Below, in pieces: positions 1 through 11,566 of a DNA stretch of 64,000 nt; the first letter of the stretch is position 1; each line of letters begins with the position of its first letter. Under the pieces are notes generated by a model. It searched no databases and was not told the DNA's origin. It saw nothing but the letters and a program-made list of their open reading frames with translations. Source of the stretch: Termitomyces sp. T153 (Eukaryota; Basidiomycota; Agaricomycetes; Agaricales; Lyophyllaceae); NCBI GenBank assembly GCA_018296165.2, contig JACKQL020000024.1, positions 744,001 through 808,000 on the forward strand, written 5' to 3'. Position numbers and translations under genes: made by a program.

Positions 1-212
1 ACGCGAGGGCAACCGCCTGGAAGGAACAGGTAAGACAAGTAACGCGTCAAGCTCCACACTCAGTGCGTAGAAGTATTTCCTTGCGGTGGGCCGCTAGACG
101 AGAATACTCTAAATTGATAGCACCAAAAAAAGAAAAGTAGAATTCAGGAACCATTTTCGAAGTAAATATGATCAAATATCCTGGTTTTTTGACCGCGCAA
201 CGCCCACACTTA

Positions 213-796
213 CAGCCGTTTTCATAACGTTAGGCCCCTTTGACTTCCGGTTGTTTAGTTGTTTGGCCTGATATCCGTGGATGCCGGGCTTGCCGGAGAA
301 TAGTTACTTGTGTAAATCAACATCTTACCTTCTTCTATTATGAGGCATCACAAATCGATCGGGCTGAAGAGACTGATTTTACGACTTGCACTTGTCAAGA
401 AGTATAAATACAATGTAATCCAGGAAATTACTGGTGTTAGCATCTGGTCCATCAAACATGTCAAGACAACATATTGTCGAACTGGTGATGTAGCTCTGAA
501 GAGAACAGTTGATGGACGAACGCAATGGTTTTGAAGTAACTGTAAATACACTAGATGTCAGTAAAGGTCAATGCAACTAACTCATACAACAGTCTCTGGA
601 GAGTTGTATCGAGAAACACCCTGACTTATTCTTATCCGAGCTTCGAGACTTGTTTCGAAACACATGTGGGATTGATGTGTCTCCAATACATCGGGCTTTA
701 AAGCGGCGTGGATTCACATTCTCCGGCAAGCCCGGCATCCACGGATATCACTAAACAACCGGAAATCAAAGGGGCCTGACGTTATGAAAACGGCTG
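213..796 (+). mobile_element. Truncated Tc1/mariner-like DNA transposon
   Basis: Seen: a terminal inverted repeat of about 80 bp begins CAGCCGTTTTCATAACGT at 213 and is mirrored at 715-796. The left arm carries a roughly 10-bp insertion relative to the right. Each end is flanked by TA (211-212 and 797-798), the target duplication expected of Tc1/mariner/IS630 elements. Inside, 340-720 encodes an N-terminal helix-turn-helix region of the kind found before Tc1-type transposases: a 64-residue open frame, then after a break a segment reading LFLSELRDLFRNTCGIDVSP. No DDE catalytic domain is present, so the element is non-autonomous and could only move in trans. The right arm abuts the next gene. 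Confidence 0.85.
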
Positions 797-813
797 TAAA
801 TCACTCCTCCTCG

Positions 814-1934
814 ATGGCTCCTGCGACTTACGCCGAAATTTATCATGTGGTAGAAAACGTTGAGAAGTATGCTCCCGGCGGATATCACCCTGTTCTCTTC
901 GGCGACGTATATCACGATAGATATCACATTGTCCATAAACTCGGACATGGTTCCTTCTCCACCGTTTGGCTAGCGCGAGATAACAAAAAAAAATGCGTCG
1001 CTCTCAAGATCCTTGTCGCCTCTCGCGAATCCTCAGAGCTCCCGATTTTACGCCACCTTTCGGAATCGCAAGACCCTCGACGCCGACACATCCTATCCTT
1101 ACTTGACTCCTTCATTATCAGTGGTTCCGAACGGTTCCCATCAATGCTCGGTCACCGAGGTAACCGGCCCAAATTTGCAGGATATTCTAGAACACAAAGA
1201 TTGTCGCTGGGAACAACAAAAGAAATCGCGTCTCAGATCATCAATAGATTAGCCTTTCTGCATTCATGCCACATCAGGCACAGAGGTGTGTATAAAAAAT
1301 CCGGTCACACTCCAATCTTGATATGTAGTATCTAGATCTACATCCAGGCAACATCGTCCTCGACACTCCTGACATTGCCGAATGGGACATGGAAAAACTC
1401 TACAGCACACTGGGAAAACCAAAACTACTTACTCCCTGTTGTTCGAAGAAACGCCTCTTTACTGCCGCTGCACCATGCTATCTTGTTTGCTCTGTCTCAG
1501 TCTCATTCTGGGATCAATTGCAAGATTGTGCGTTTCTTGTCAAAATACTGGACTTTGGTGAATCCTTCTTTGAATTACACCCCTCCTCTCTCGCTTGTCT
1601 GATTTATGTGATTCTTGCATTACATGATCTCCATTTCACATTCTGGGGCGACTTCAACAAAGTCCTCGCGTGAATTGTCCTCGTGTACGGGAAGTTTCCA
1701 GATGAGTGGTGGAGTAACTGGCAGCAAAGACCCTACTTCTTCAAAGAGGATGGAACACTGACAAAAGAAATGGACATTGACCCGTCTCTGTCTCTGGAAG
1801 ATCCAGAAGGGAATGCAGAGGAGCATGCTAAAATAACATCACATTTGGAGGAACTGAAAGTGCTGTTCAAAGGCTTACTGAGGTATAAGCCCGAGCTTTG
1901 GCTCTGTGCCTCAGGTATCGTCTTGCCTTTCTAA
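814..1934 (+). pseudogene. Decayed SRPK-like serine/threonine protein kinase
   Basis: Seen: the N-lobe reads GGYHPVLFGDVYHDRYHIV, then a glycine-rich loop LGHGSFSTVWLARD and the ATP lysine in VALKILV. Further on come VTEVTGPNLQDILEHKDCRW, KEIASQIINRLAFLHSC, a catalytic-loop DLHPGN after a short intron (about 1284-1330), a DFG motif in KILDFGESFF, and a C-lobe piece KFPDEWW. These are hallmarks of fungal SRPK-family kinases, which phosphorylate SR-type splicing factors. The frame is broken: an extra base near 1130 and a compensating loss near 1215 shift the reading. The activation segment and APE region after DFG are garbled, with a stop at 1671-1673. I start at 814 because the in-frame ATG at 784 lies inside the transposon arm. 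It is probably a dead gene or gene copy. Confidence 0.75.
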
Positions 1935-4429
1935 CGCTTCGCACGGGAATATCTGCATGTAGCAGAAGGAGATATATACATATATACATCACATTTCGAC
2001 ATCTTGGTGGGGGAGTAAGTACGAACTGTTATTCAAAAAAAGATCATTTACAAATGGGCTGAATATTCCATGTGGACCTATGTAGCTCGTGGCCCATCGC
2101 TACTATTACTCAAAACGACGACCAAGCTCCGAATCTAATATCCACATTCTACAAAAAAAATTGATCATACGCTACAAGCATGTGTATATATTGTGGTGCG
2201 AAGAACTACACATGTCGAAACTTGTGATCAACGAGATCAACGACAGAGGTCAGTACGTGTGTCAAATCCAGTCAGTCATTCACTCACTCACTCACAGTCA
2301 GACAGTCAGTCGGCGCCCACCCACGAAGCTAGCCTTCAGCTTTGATGAACTGAACAACTGGCAGAATATATTGGCGTAGCGTGAACGTATAAGGAGGTAT
2401 GTAACCCCCGAGTCAGGACTCAGAAGACCGGGTTTACATATTCACACTCCCTCCTCAGGTGCGGTGCATGATACCTGATGCGAGAGTGTCTTTGTCTTCG
2501 CACAGGCGCTATGCTATGCTATGCTATGTATGTATACGCATCTGATCCATCCATACTTTCTTGATTTTCGTCACTGTCACGATTGTGCGCTGCAAGGGAT
2601 TACCCAGCCTAAGATTCAAGACGCCAGGAACTATATACATATCATATTTCATCGCAGTAAGAACTTGATGTGCAGATTCCTGTTGACAGACGATATGATA
2701 TGTAGATGAACGAAACTCAACTCAAGTTCCACATTCCACGTTCGGCGCGAGACTATGCCCGAGCATTAGAAGGTCTCCGTTCCTCGCACGAGAACGAACG
2801 AACGAACGAACGAGAAGTACCCAAGTACCCATCAAACGGTGTTCTGTTCTGTTCTGTTCTGTTCGAACCATATCATGTCCAAGAGAACTTGATGCTTATC
2901 CGGATCTTCTTGATGATGATGATGATTCGGGGTACGTAACCCGGACTGTACATAGAATCAATCAGGCTTTGAGTACCATACATATACATATCCTCATGCA
3001 GATGCAGATGGCGACGATACATAGACATAGCGATTTCAAGATTATCAATATCCCATTATCAATGATACGAACCCGCGCGCGGGGGGGGGGGGGTGGATGT
3101 GTATATCATACATCATATCATAATCGATCAAACATTGTGTCAGTGTCAGTGCGAAGCGAGAATGGGGAGAAGTTGCCGAGTTCCGAGAAGGTCACGGTCA
3201 CCTTACACGCAACGCAACGCACGAGAAACTAACTGCAGAAGCTCGGCGCTCGGCGCTCGGCGTCCAAATTGCGCGGAGCCTCTGGTGCTAAGATGTACAT
3301 CCGCGATGCGACGGCGCCTGAGGCACTCGCTGGCTTGAAGCTTGAAGCTTCCCCACATATGATACGAACTACGTATGTATGTAGCGAGCAAGGAACGATG
3401 CCTGACAAGCCTACCTATACACATGTGTACGTCGTTCGTTCTTTCAGCCATTTATGAGGGTCAGCGCACAGTCGGTCCTGACGCGGAGTCCGAACGAAGA
3501 TGTGAGCTGGGTACAGAGTACAGAGTACTTTTTTTGGAATAAGGTTTCCAGGATAACCTCGGGGGTCGGTCTCAGGGCTGGTTTTCTATCCATGCATACA
3601 TACAAGTATGTATTCCGATTCGACGGAGACGCATCACACAACCGCACACGCACACGCACACGCGCGCGTATGACGCGAGTTGAACGAGGGGCTGGCAGGC
3701 TTCAAGAATGCACGGTGAGAAAGCAATTGCGCATCCCGGGCCCGGGCCGGAGTAGCAGGGACGGAGAACACACCCTCAAAGCAGGGGTTCGAAAAGCCAG
3801 TAAATGTGCGCACGAAACGCTCGGAAGTCAACTTTGTATTCAATTTAAACGTTAAATCACCTCATCTGGAGCTTGGTGTATTGGGTATTACATAGTGTTA
3901 TTTATCATCACGATGGTTGGCTACATACGCATGCACCGCACCCATTGGTCGCGAAGAAAACACGCGACTGGGCACGAATTCGGCCGCGGCGGTGCGGGTT
4001 TTAAGTGATACCCCAAGCTTAGTTTACGCTCAAGGTTTGTTGGAGCTGGGCGGTTGAAGCTTTGATTAATCGATCGTTTCCAAGAACATTTCGAATTGCT
4101 GGAGTGGGAACGAATGCGATGATGCGATGATGCCTGTGCTTCGCGGAGCCAGCATCGCGGAGAACATCCAGCGCGCGGCGTACGCCGGTCGGTCATGTCA
4201 CAGAAGACCGTCAGTAATATTAAAGTATCCGCGATTTTGAAATCAAAGGGTCGAAGAGGAGCATGCATGTGTTGACCCGAAGAAGGACCATGGATGCCAC
4301 GCATCCCGAAAAGGAATAAGTGGAGGGCCGTCAGAATCAGATTTCCAGCTCCGCGAGCACAGTGTCCCCGCGAGCGCCCCTCCATAAATAACTTACTAAT
4401 TCCACAACGCAACCCTCCTCCCCCCCGCG
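1935..4429. other. Gene-free stretch with microsatellites
   Basis: No coding region recognised on either strand; open frames here are short and match no motif I know. It holds simple repeats: GCTAT units at about 2510-2526, (GAAC)n at 2792-2812, (GTTCT)n at 2841-2864, a 14-base G run at 3080-3093, three CGCTCGG units at 3241-3262 and ACACGC repeats near 3645-3668. The last few hundred bases are presumably the promoter of the demethylase gene that starts at 4430. Confidence 0.6.
2792..2864. repeat. Paired microsatellites (GAAC)n and (GTTCT)n
   Basis: Two short pure tandem repeats, GAAC x5 and GTTCT x4-5, lie about 28 bp apart in the intergenic stretch. They are direct sequence observations without evident function. 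Confidence 0.9.
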
Positions 4430-7400
4430 ATGGACGCAATACCTGATCTCGCAAAGAAGACGTCTATCAATTCGTTGTTGAACCCCGAAGCATCGACAGC
4501 GACGTCGACATCGACCGGGGGCGGCGTCGTTCCGTATGCGCCGTACGGCGTGGGCGGGCCTGGCGTGGATGTGTACGGGCCGTATGTCGCGGGGTCAACG
4601 TTTGGACTGCGCGCGGCGAGCTGGGGCGGGGGCGGGGGCGGTGGGCACGGGCACGATGATCGCAGGAAGGAGCAGGCGCGGTATGAGACGGCGGACGTGT
4701 ATGGGCGGGGGCGGGAGGACGGGTACACGGGGATGTGGGCGGGCGGCGGGCCGGAGTACGGGCACGGCGCGATGTACTCTGATGAACGGACACCTCTTGT
4801 GTCATCGCAAACTGCTGATGGCATCGCTGACTGTGAGTAATTTTTTTCATTTCATTTTCATTTCCATTATTTTTTCCAACTCGACAAGCAGCGCCGTACG
4901 CACGGATGGCGGACAATTACGGATATTCTGAACAGTGGCAGCTTTCTGAACGCGCCTCTGCTCGTCTCGTTGCCCGCGACTCTCGCTATGCCTCGCCGTA
5001 CTACCAGCAGCCTTATTCCCCGCCAGTCCAGCCACAGCCACAACCGCAGCCTCCCACCCCGCGCGTCGTCAAACGCCGTTCCCCCGCTCAAGACCCAGAC
5101 CAGCCAAAGCAAAAACGAGCCAAATCGGCCTCTGCAAAGACCCCAGGTCTCGTTTTCCTCTCTCTTGTCACGTCCATACACCAACAATCTCCACAGGCCC
5201 TTCCAAGCGCGGCTACCCCGCAAAGAAACGCAACGACGCCCACATCGCCGCTCAATCCGGTCTGCGCCTCGTGTTTTCCTTTTTTTTTCTCTTCGTCCGC
5301 TGACTTGTCCCCCAGCAAAACCAGTGACTCAGATCCCATTCACGTCTGAAAAAGGCAAAGAAAAAGCAGACGGAGGTCCGTCTCTACTCTACTCTCTACT
5401 CTCTACTCTACTCACCCACGTACAGCCGTATCAATGAGAATCGTCCCACTCGGTCCCAACGACCCGGGCCAAGCCCTGCACGCCGAGCCCCAATCCACAC
5501 GCTGCATGTCCACCAAATACAAAAACGACCCCTTCCCGCGCTGTGTCGCATGCACCCGCCGCTGGGCAGGCGACACCTGCCGCTTCCAAGGCATCCGCTA
5601 CTTCCTCCGCGACGCCACCATGCAAATCGTCGGCGTCTCATTCTCCGAGACACAAAAAGCCGATACCCCAAGCATGAAGTTTCCAAAAAAGTGGAACCAG
5701 GTCTTGACCAAGGCTCATATCGATCGGACAAAGGTACGTAGAGCCGTCTCCGTCTGTCGCCACCAAACGCTGATGATGCATCGTATCCAGAAAACAATCG
5801 CTAGAGCCCTCCTGCCGACTCTCCGCCAGGAACTCGCACACCTCCGCCAAGACAAGATCATCCACCGCCCACGCGAACGCGAAGTCCGCGCGACATGCGA
5901 TACATGCATGACCTCGCTCTTCTCGTCCTCGTGGTTGTGCCGCCTCTGCGGGCGCGAGGCCTGCGGCGACTGCTACTCCACGATCCACGAGCTCACATAC
6001 GAGCGCCCTGGGATGACGAGCGCGGAGACGCAGGAGCTCGCGAGGAGGAGGGAGACCCATGGGTATGCGAACCCCTTCTTTTTGCAGTGCACGAAGAGGG
6101 TGGATCATAAAGCTGCGGATTTTAGTCCGATGAGTAGGTTTTGTAGGGAGGAGCTGGAGAGGGCGATTGAGGAGATGGAGGGGGTCGTTAGGGAGATGGA
6201 AAAGGAGGAGGAGAAGCAGCGACAGAACGCGTACGGGTACCCCGCACCGGCACCGGCATCACCAACACTCCCCACACCCCTCGCCATCGCGCCCTTCCTC
6301 CCCACGACCCTCTCGCCCCTCACCCTCTCGATCCCGACCCACCCAATCCCGCACTACGCCCCCGCCTCCCTCACCCCCTCCACCTTCCCCGCCCTCTGGT
6401 CCCTCGGCTCCCCGCTCGTCGTCGTTGGTCTCCTCCCGCGCTTCAAGATCGCATGGACACCAGACTACTTTGTCGAGCGCTACGGCGCACAGAACTGTCT
6501 CGTTATAGAGTGCAGAACCGAGGCTAATAAACGTGTTACGGTCGGCGAGTTCTTTAGAGCGTTCGGGCGGTACGAGGGCTCGCCTTCGTCCACCGCACCC
6601 ACACCCTTACCCTCACCCTCACCCTCATCCGCCGCAGGAGTCCCCAGCACAGGCACCCGCACACGCGACCCCAGCACATCCACGCACGCGATGCTCAACC
6701 GGACCGACTCGGTCTGGAAGCTCAAAGACTGGCCTCCGAGCATGGACTTTAAGAAAGCGTTCCCTGAGCTGTGGGAGGACTTTGGGAATGCGGTTCCGGT
6801 TCCGAGTTATGTGAGGAGAGATGGGGTGTTGAATATCGCGTCGCATTTTCCGGAGGATGGGGTTGGGCCTGATATTGGTGAGTGTTTCTTTGATTGGTTG
6901 CTTGCTTGCTGTGCGTGCATACATGCATAAGCTTACGCTTACGCACCCCCGCACAGGCCCGAAAATGTACAACGCGATGGCGACGACGCAGGAACGCGGG
7001 AGCAAGGGATCGACGAGGCTGCACATGGACATGGCGGACGCGCTGAATATCATGACGTATGCTGCGCGCGCGCCGGACGGGACGCAGGGGTGTGCGGCGT
7101 GGGATTTGTTTAGGGCGGAGGATAGTGACAAGATTAGGGCGTTTTTGGTTGGGGTGAGGGAGGGCGAGGGCGCGGGTGCGGGCTCTGCGGGCTCTGTGGG
7201 CTCGGGTGCGGGTGCGAACGCGGGCGCAGGTGCAGCGAAAGAAGCGCCGCGTGTGGACTGGCGAACGAATGATCCGATACATGGACAGCAGTTTTATTTG
7301 GACGAGGAGATGAGGGAGAGGTTGTATAAGACGACTGGGGTTAAGAGTTTTAGGTTTTATCAGAGGCCTGGGGAAGCGGTGTTTATTCCGGCGGGGTGTG

Positions 7401-7759
7401 CGCATCAGGTGAGTGGGGCGTTTTCGTTTCTTCCTTCTTCGTGCTGGGTTCGTTATCATCATGATCCACGGTGCTGACGCACCCCCCTCCCCCCCCCCCC
7501 CCCGCACACGTAGGTCGCGAACCTCGCAGACTGTATCAAGGTTGCTGTGGACTTTGTGTCCCCGGAGAACGTGGAGCGCTGCGAGCGGCTCACGCGCGAG
7601 TTTAGAGAGCAGAATTCGAGGAGGATGTGGAAGGAGGATGTGTTGCAGCTTAGGACGATGATGTGGTTTGCATGGTTGTCGTGTAGGCAGCAGGAGAGGC
7701 TGGCTGAGGGGGTGGAGCGTGAGCGCGAGCGCGAGCGGGAGGGGAGTGGGGATGAGTAA
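4430..7759 (+). CDS. KDM3-like JmjC histone lysine demethylase
   Basis: Eight-exon model: 4430-4832, 4892-5146, 5197-5259, 5316-5375, 5426-5733, 5791-6877, 6957-7408 and 7514-7759, giving 957 residues with the frame kept throughout. The first four introns are all phase 1. Seen: a Gly/Pro-rich N-terminus with basic patches; a cysteine cluster CVACTRRWAGDTC near residue 300; a second, zinc-finger-like cluster CDTCMTSLF...CRLCGREACGDC near 399-424; and a C-terminal JmjC domain with Fe(II) ligands HMD (H748, D750) and H875 in GCAHQV. Zinc cluster followed by JmjC is the KDM3/JMJD1 layout. Family knowledge: these nuclear 2-oxoglutarate-dependent dioxygenases remove H3K9 mono- and dimethylation. 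The exact substrate here is inferred. Intron 5734-5790 is 57 nt with no stop, so its retention would add 19 residues. The protein ends in a charged Arg/Glu repeat. Confidence 0.88.
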
Positions 7760-9879
7760 GGGGTTGATGGGGTGGGCATGTGGTGTGATGGAAATAGGAA
7801 GAGTGCTGCTGCTGCTGCTGCCGTTGCTGTTGCTGTTGCCTTTTTTTTTTTTCTTCTTTTTGGTCGTACCACGTACATAATATCATCTGGATCTGGTACG
7901 TTTGTGCCCTTTTTTTCTTCTTCAATGTATTGGACTATTGAGTAGATACGTTGCCCAAGAGGGATTTATCATCTTATGGAAGGATGCGCTTAGCCTGTCG
8001 ATGGAGTTATATTTTAGGTCCGGACCCCAGGTAAATTGGGCCGAATTACAAGTTGTCACCCACATGACGCACGCGGGCGATAGTAGTATGTATTGTATTG
8101 TATTGTATGTATAAAGACAATGAATATAGCACGAATTTGGAATTTTCAGGGTCGGGGAGTTCGTGTATGTGTCTTGAAGAACAAGTTGACTCCTTGGGTA
8201 TTTTTTTTTGTTCGCACATTGTTAAAGGGGCAAGAGCTGGTCGGGGCTACGTGATGCATATGGATGATATCTCTGGTTCCGCGGTTTGAATACTAGTGGT
8301 TGGATGGAGCACGAGATAATCTTTCAACTGAATACATGCGATGATGGAATCAGGATTGATCGAGGCCGACGCCACCTTGGCTGTACGATGTTAATTGGCC
8401 CTCATTTCGTTTTACGTTCAGCACATCGACCTAGATTACGCCATACAGTGGAATCTGAGCTTCAAGGCCTAGTTAAAAAAAACGTCACTCGACTGGTGGA
8501 GTCGTTGGAACAACAAACGGGTCTATCAGCGACGTGTCTGTCATGCAACTCCTGTGTCATCGCTGATTGTGAAAGTGATAAGGTTTGGCTGGCCATCAGT
8601 GATTTGAGCGCCTTGAGATCTCCAAGGCCGGTTCTGTGGGGACTTTGACCATGGAAGTTACAAACGACAAAACTTTCCTAAAATGGCGTAAGAAGAAAAA
8701 AGAAGGAAAGGGTGTGGCTGACGTGGTATAAGAGCCGTCGAAAGACACAGAACCGGTTTAACAGTCTTTTCTTTTTCCTCCTCTCTGCATCGGTCACCCT
8801 CCAGGTACCAAGTCCCACCACTGTGCCACGACGTATGCGTATAGTGTTCCGGTCCGCTTGTATCATCTGTCGACTCGTTCTGGTGTTGCACGCGTTCTTC
8901 GCTCGGGATACAAGGTGGTACTAGAACTACGTGTCCGCCGCCACCGGAGGGGTATGTCCTCCGGAACGCCATGTTTTCTTCAGCTGGTCTCGCGCGCGTT
9001 CTTCGCTCGGGCTCCAGGAATGGCTACGAGGTATCGTAACGACCCTCACCCCGGCGTATGTCTTCCATCATACCAAAGGATATGTCCCTCCCGCTCTAGA
9101 AGGCCATATCCTCACATATGTGCAGATCGGAGCTCTGTTCGTTGACAATAGCACCTGCTTCGTCTCGCTCGTGCGCCATCTTCAATGTCCACTCGTGCCA
9201 TCCGTGAATTCTCTCTTGTTTCACGTGGATTTTGAGCATGTACGCCGCTTGAGAAGACCATACCTCAACCTGCTCGTCAACCGTAGGCCTCGCTCTGCTC
9301 GCCTTCTAAACCGCGTCCTTGTATATGTACCTGTCGCATGCCGTATACTAAGAACAAGCGATAACGTCATACTCGAAAGCTTGTCGCCTCGTCATCAAGT
9401 ACCCGCTTGTGCCATCAATTCGTCGTATCGTTTTGTTCGCCTGTGTCATCTGTCCCCTTTCTGTTGTATCATCTTGATGTACATTTTGTTCGCCCGTGCC
9501 ATCTGTTCCCGGGGAAGGGAGGCGTCTAAACCACGCTTTCCTCGTGCTCCCTTGCCGCTGGGCCCTGGGCTTAAGACTCGTGTCCAATGAAAACGTCGAT
9601 GCTGGTCAGCTGGCAGCTTCGTTTGATTTGCACAGTCGAACCAAACGCACGTTAAAATTTGTTAAAATTTTTAGTCTAGGCGTAGATCTTTCTCGCATTA
9701 GAAGAATTCTAACTCATAGACGCGTGGTCACGGGTAAAAGAGTCAAAAGGCAAATATGTAAATGGCTGTGATCAATTGTGGCTGTGGCAGTGCTTGTGAC
9801 AATGATTAATTTTCAAACAGTGAGCTTGAGTTTCCATTACTTTCGGACCTTATAAACTATTATCGTTTCGCTGTCCCAC
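7760..9879. other. Intergenic region, no gene recognised
   Basis: The start is 3' flank of the demethylase gene, with CTG-rich and T-rich runs at 7800-7860. The longest open frame, 8931-9590 on +, matches nothing I recognise. The short motif CGTGCCATCTGT and variants recur at about 8855, 9171, 9194, 9410, 9441 and 9494, suggesting a decayed repeat. No RNA gene was seen. Confidence 0.5.
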
Positions 9880-10819
9880 ATGAAGAGATCCCAGTCTCAA
9901 GAATTTGAAGCTGGCCCTTCGCGACTGGGAAACTCTGACGCTTCTGATTCTGGGGACACAAATCATGATTCAGACGAAGAGCACTTTTCTGAATCGGGCG
10001 ACCTGGGCGACGGTATGGATACCGAGAGCTTCTCTGGGCCTCCTGAGAAAACAGTAAAACCGCTTACGCGCGAAGCATTGGAGGAGTTCAAGAGAATCCA
10101 AGACAGGGCCGGGGTCATCTATATTTCACGAATACCGCCTGGGATGCGCCCGAGCAAGGTGCGGCATCTTATGAGTTTGCACGGAGAGGTTGGGCGCGTG
10201 TATCTGCAACAAGAAGGTTTGCCGGCTCTTTCATGTTGCCGTAAAACCCTACTTACTTTGGATAGACCCTAAGCGTGCGTACCTACGGAAAAAATATACC
10301 TCAACGAAAAAGGCACATTATACCGAGGGTTGGGTCGAATTCAAGGATAAGAAGGTCGCTCGACAGGTCGCTGAGATGCTTAATGCACAGCCGATTGGTG
10401 GGAAAAAGGGAACACGCTGGCACGACGATGTCTGGACGATGAAGTACCTGCCGAGGTTCAAGTGGAATATGCTGACCGAGCAAGTCGGTAAGTGTGGAGA
10501 CATATCATGACTATGACCCATGGAACCGACTTCATCTCTCACAGCCCATGAGGCCGCTATACATGCTGCTAAGCTCCGCGTAGAGCTGTCTTATTCCAAA
10601 CAAGAACAACAAGAATACCTCAAGAACGTAGAGCTTGCTCGTGTACTGGAGAAGCGAGCGGAGAAGAAACGCGAAAAGGGGGAGGAGCTGCGGTTTAAAC
10701 CGCTGAAAGAACGCCCGGTCAAGCGACGGACCGATGACTCGGAAGAGGTCTCGCAAAATCGTAAAAAGCATAAATCCTCCGAGGAACAACTCGACAATGT
10801 ACTTTCGAGTATATTCTAG
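9880..10819 (+). CDS. ESF2: ESF2/ABT1-type pre-rRNA processing protein
   Basis: Three exons (9880-10216, 10266-10487, 10545-10819) give 277 residues with the frame intact across both phase-1 introns of 49 and 57 nt. Seen: an acidic, serine-rich N-terminus; an RRM beginning [20 protein letters not shown] (about residue 80) and running through [10 protein letters not shown] to [19 protein letters not shown]; then [20 protein letters not shown] and a basic coiled-coil tail with [13 protein letters not shown]. This is the ESF2 (yeast) / ABT1 (animal) family. Family knowledge: a nucleolar factor of the small-subunit processome that stimulates the helicase Dbp8 and is needed for 18S rRNA maturation. 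The lysine-rich C-terminus fits nucleolar targeting. The start is the only upstream methionine in frame with the acidic leader. Confidence 0.93.
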
Positions 10820-11566
10820 ATTTTGTCATCGTATGTGTGTCGATATTCTTCGTTGGTTCTTGTCCAATTCTTCAATCATACCTTTATTGATTGGATATCA
10901 TGGTAAATGTTCAAGATCAAGTGACATAGCGTCTTTCTTTTTGTCCAGTTCCTTCAGCTTGCAATAATAATAGCAAATGATTATGACCTTTCTTTCGCGC
11001 AGTTAAGGTTGACCACTGGTACCTTTCCCGCGAATACGCGCAACGCGCCATATTTCCAAGATGTAACGATCAACGGTATCATCATCATATCTCTACAGCC
11101 CCTACATAACGACGGGACAACACCACAACGATTTGTATTTGTCGACCCTCTTGCGTTTATAGCTCTTCCTAAATGTAGCTCGCTGTTCGATGTACGAGTC
11201 GATACACACTATTAATGGTATCTTGGCGTGCCCAGGTCTCCACTGGCACTCGGGTCCGGTTGCCTGAGATTACACGACGTTCCCCTATGAAGCATAATAC
11301 ATCACGCCACCGTTGCCTATGCCTTTCGAAGGTATGAGTGTCGCAAATTTGTCGTGCAGAATCTCAGAGCTTCTCCCTTGTTCCCACTCAACATGGCATC
11401 CAAGGGTCAATAAGATCGATCGTGTTTTCACAACTTTTGTTATGGATTAAAATGGGTATTGATTACATTCCTGTATTTCGTATTCATACTTATTAATACG
11501 TAGACGGCATGCAGCATCGTATCAAAGACCGTACATGACCATCAAATGCCACAAGAAAAATTCCAT
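10820..11566. other. Convergent intergenic region, no gene recognised
   Basis: This lies between the 3' end of ESF2 (+) and the 3' end of the phosphate transporter (-), so it should hold the two terminators. It is AT-rich around 10930-10990 and 11440-11520. No open frame longer than about 70 codons and no RNA gene was recognised. Confidence 0.55.

Noticed and set aside
784..813. ATG at 784 as the kinase start
   Set aside because: It lies within the transposon's inverted repeat (ends 796); the residues are encoded by transposon sequence and do not resemble the kinase family.
6625..7507. Minus-strand open frames opposite the demethylase gene
   Set aside because: GC-rich antisense shadows; the plus strand gives a consistent eight-exon JmjC protein.
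8931..9590. 219-codon open frame on + as a gene
   Set aside because: No recognisable domain, no plausible start context or splice signals, and the segment contains recurring short motifs typical of decayed repeats.
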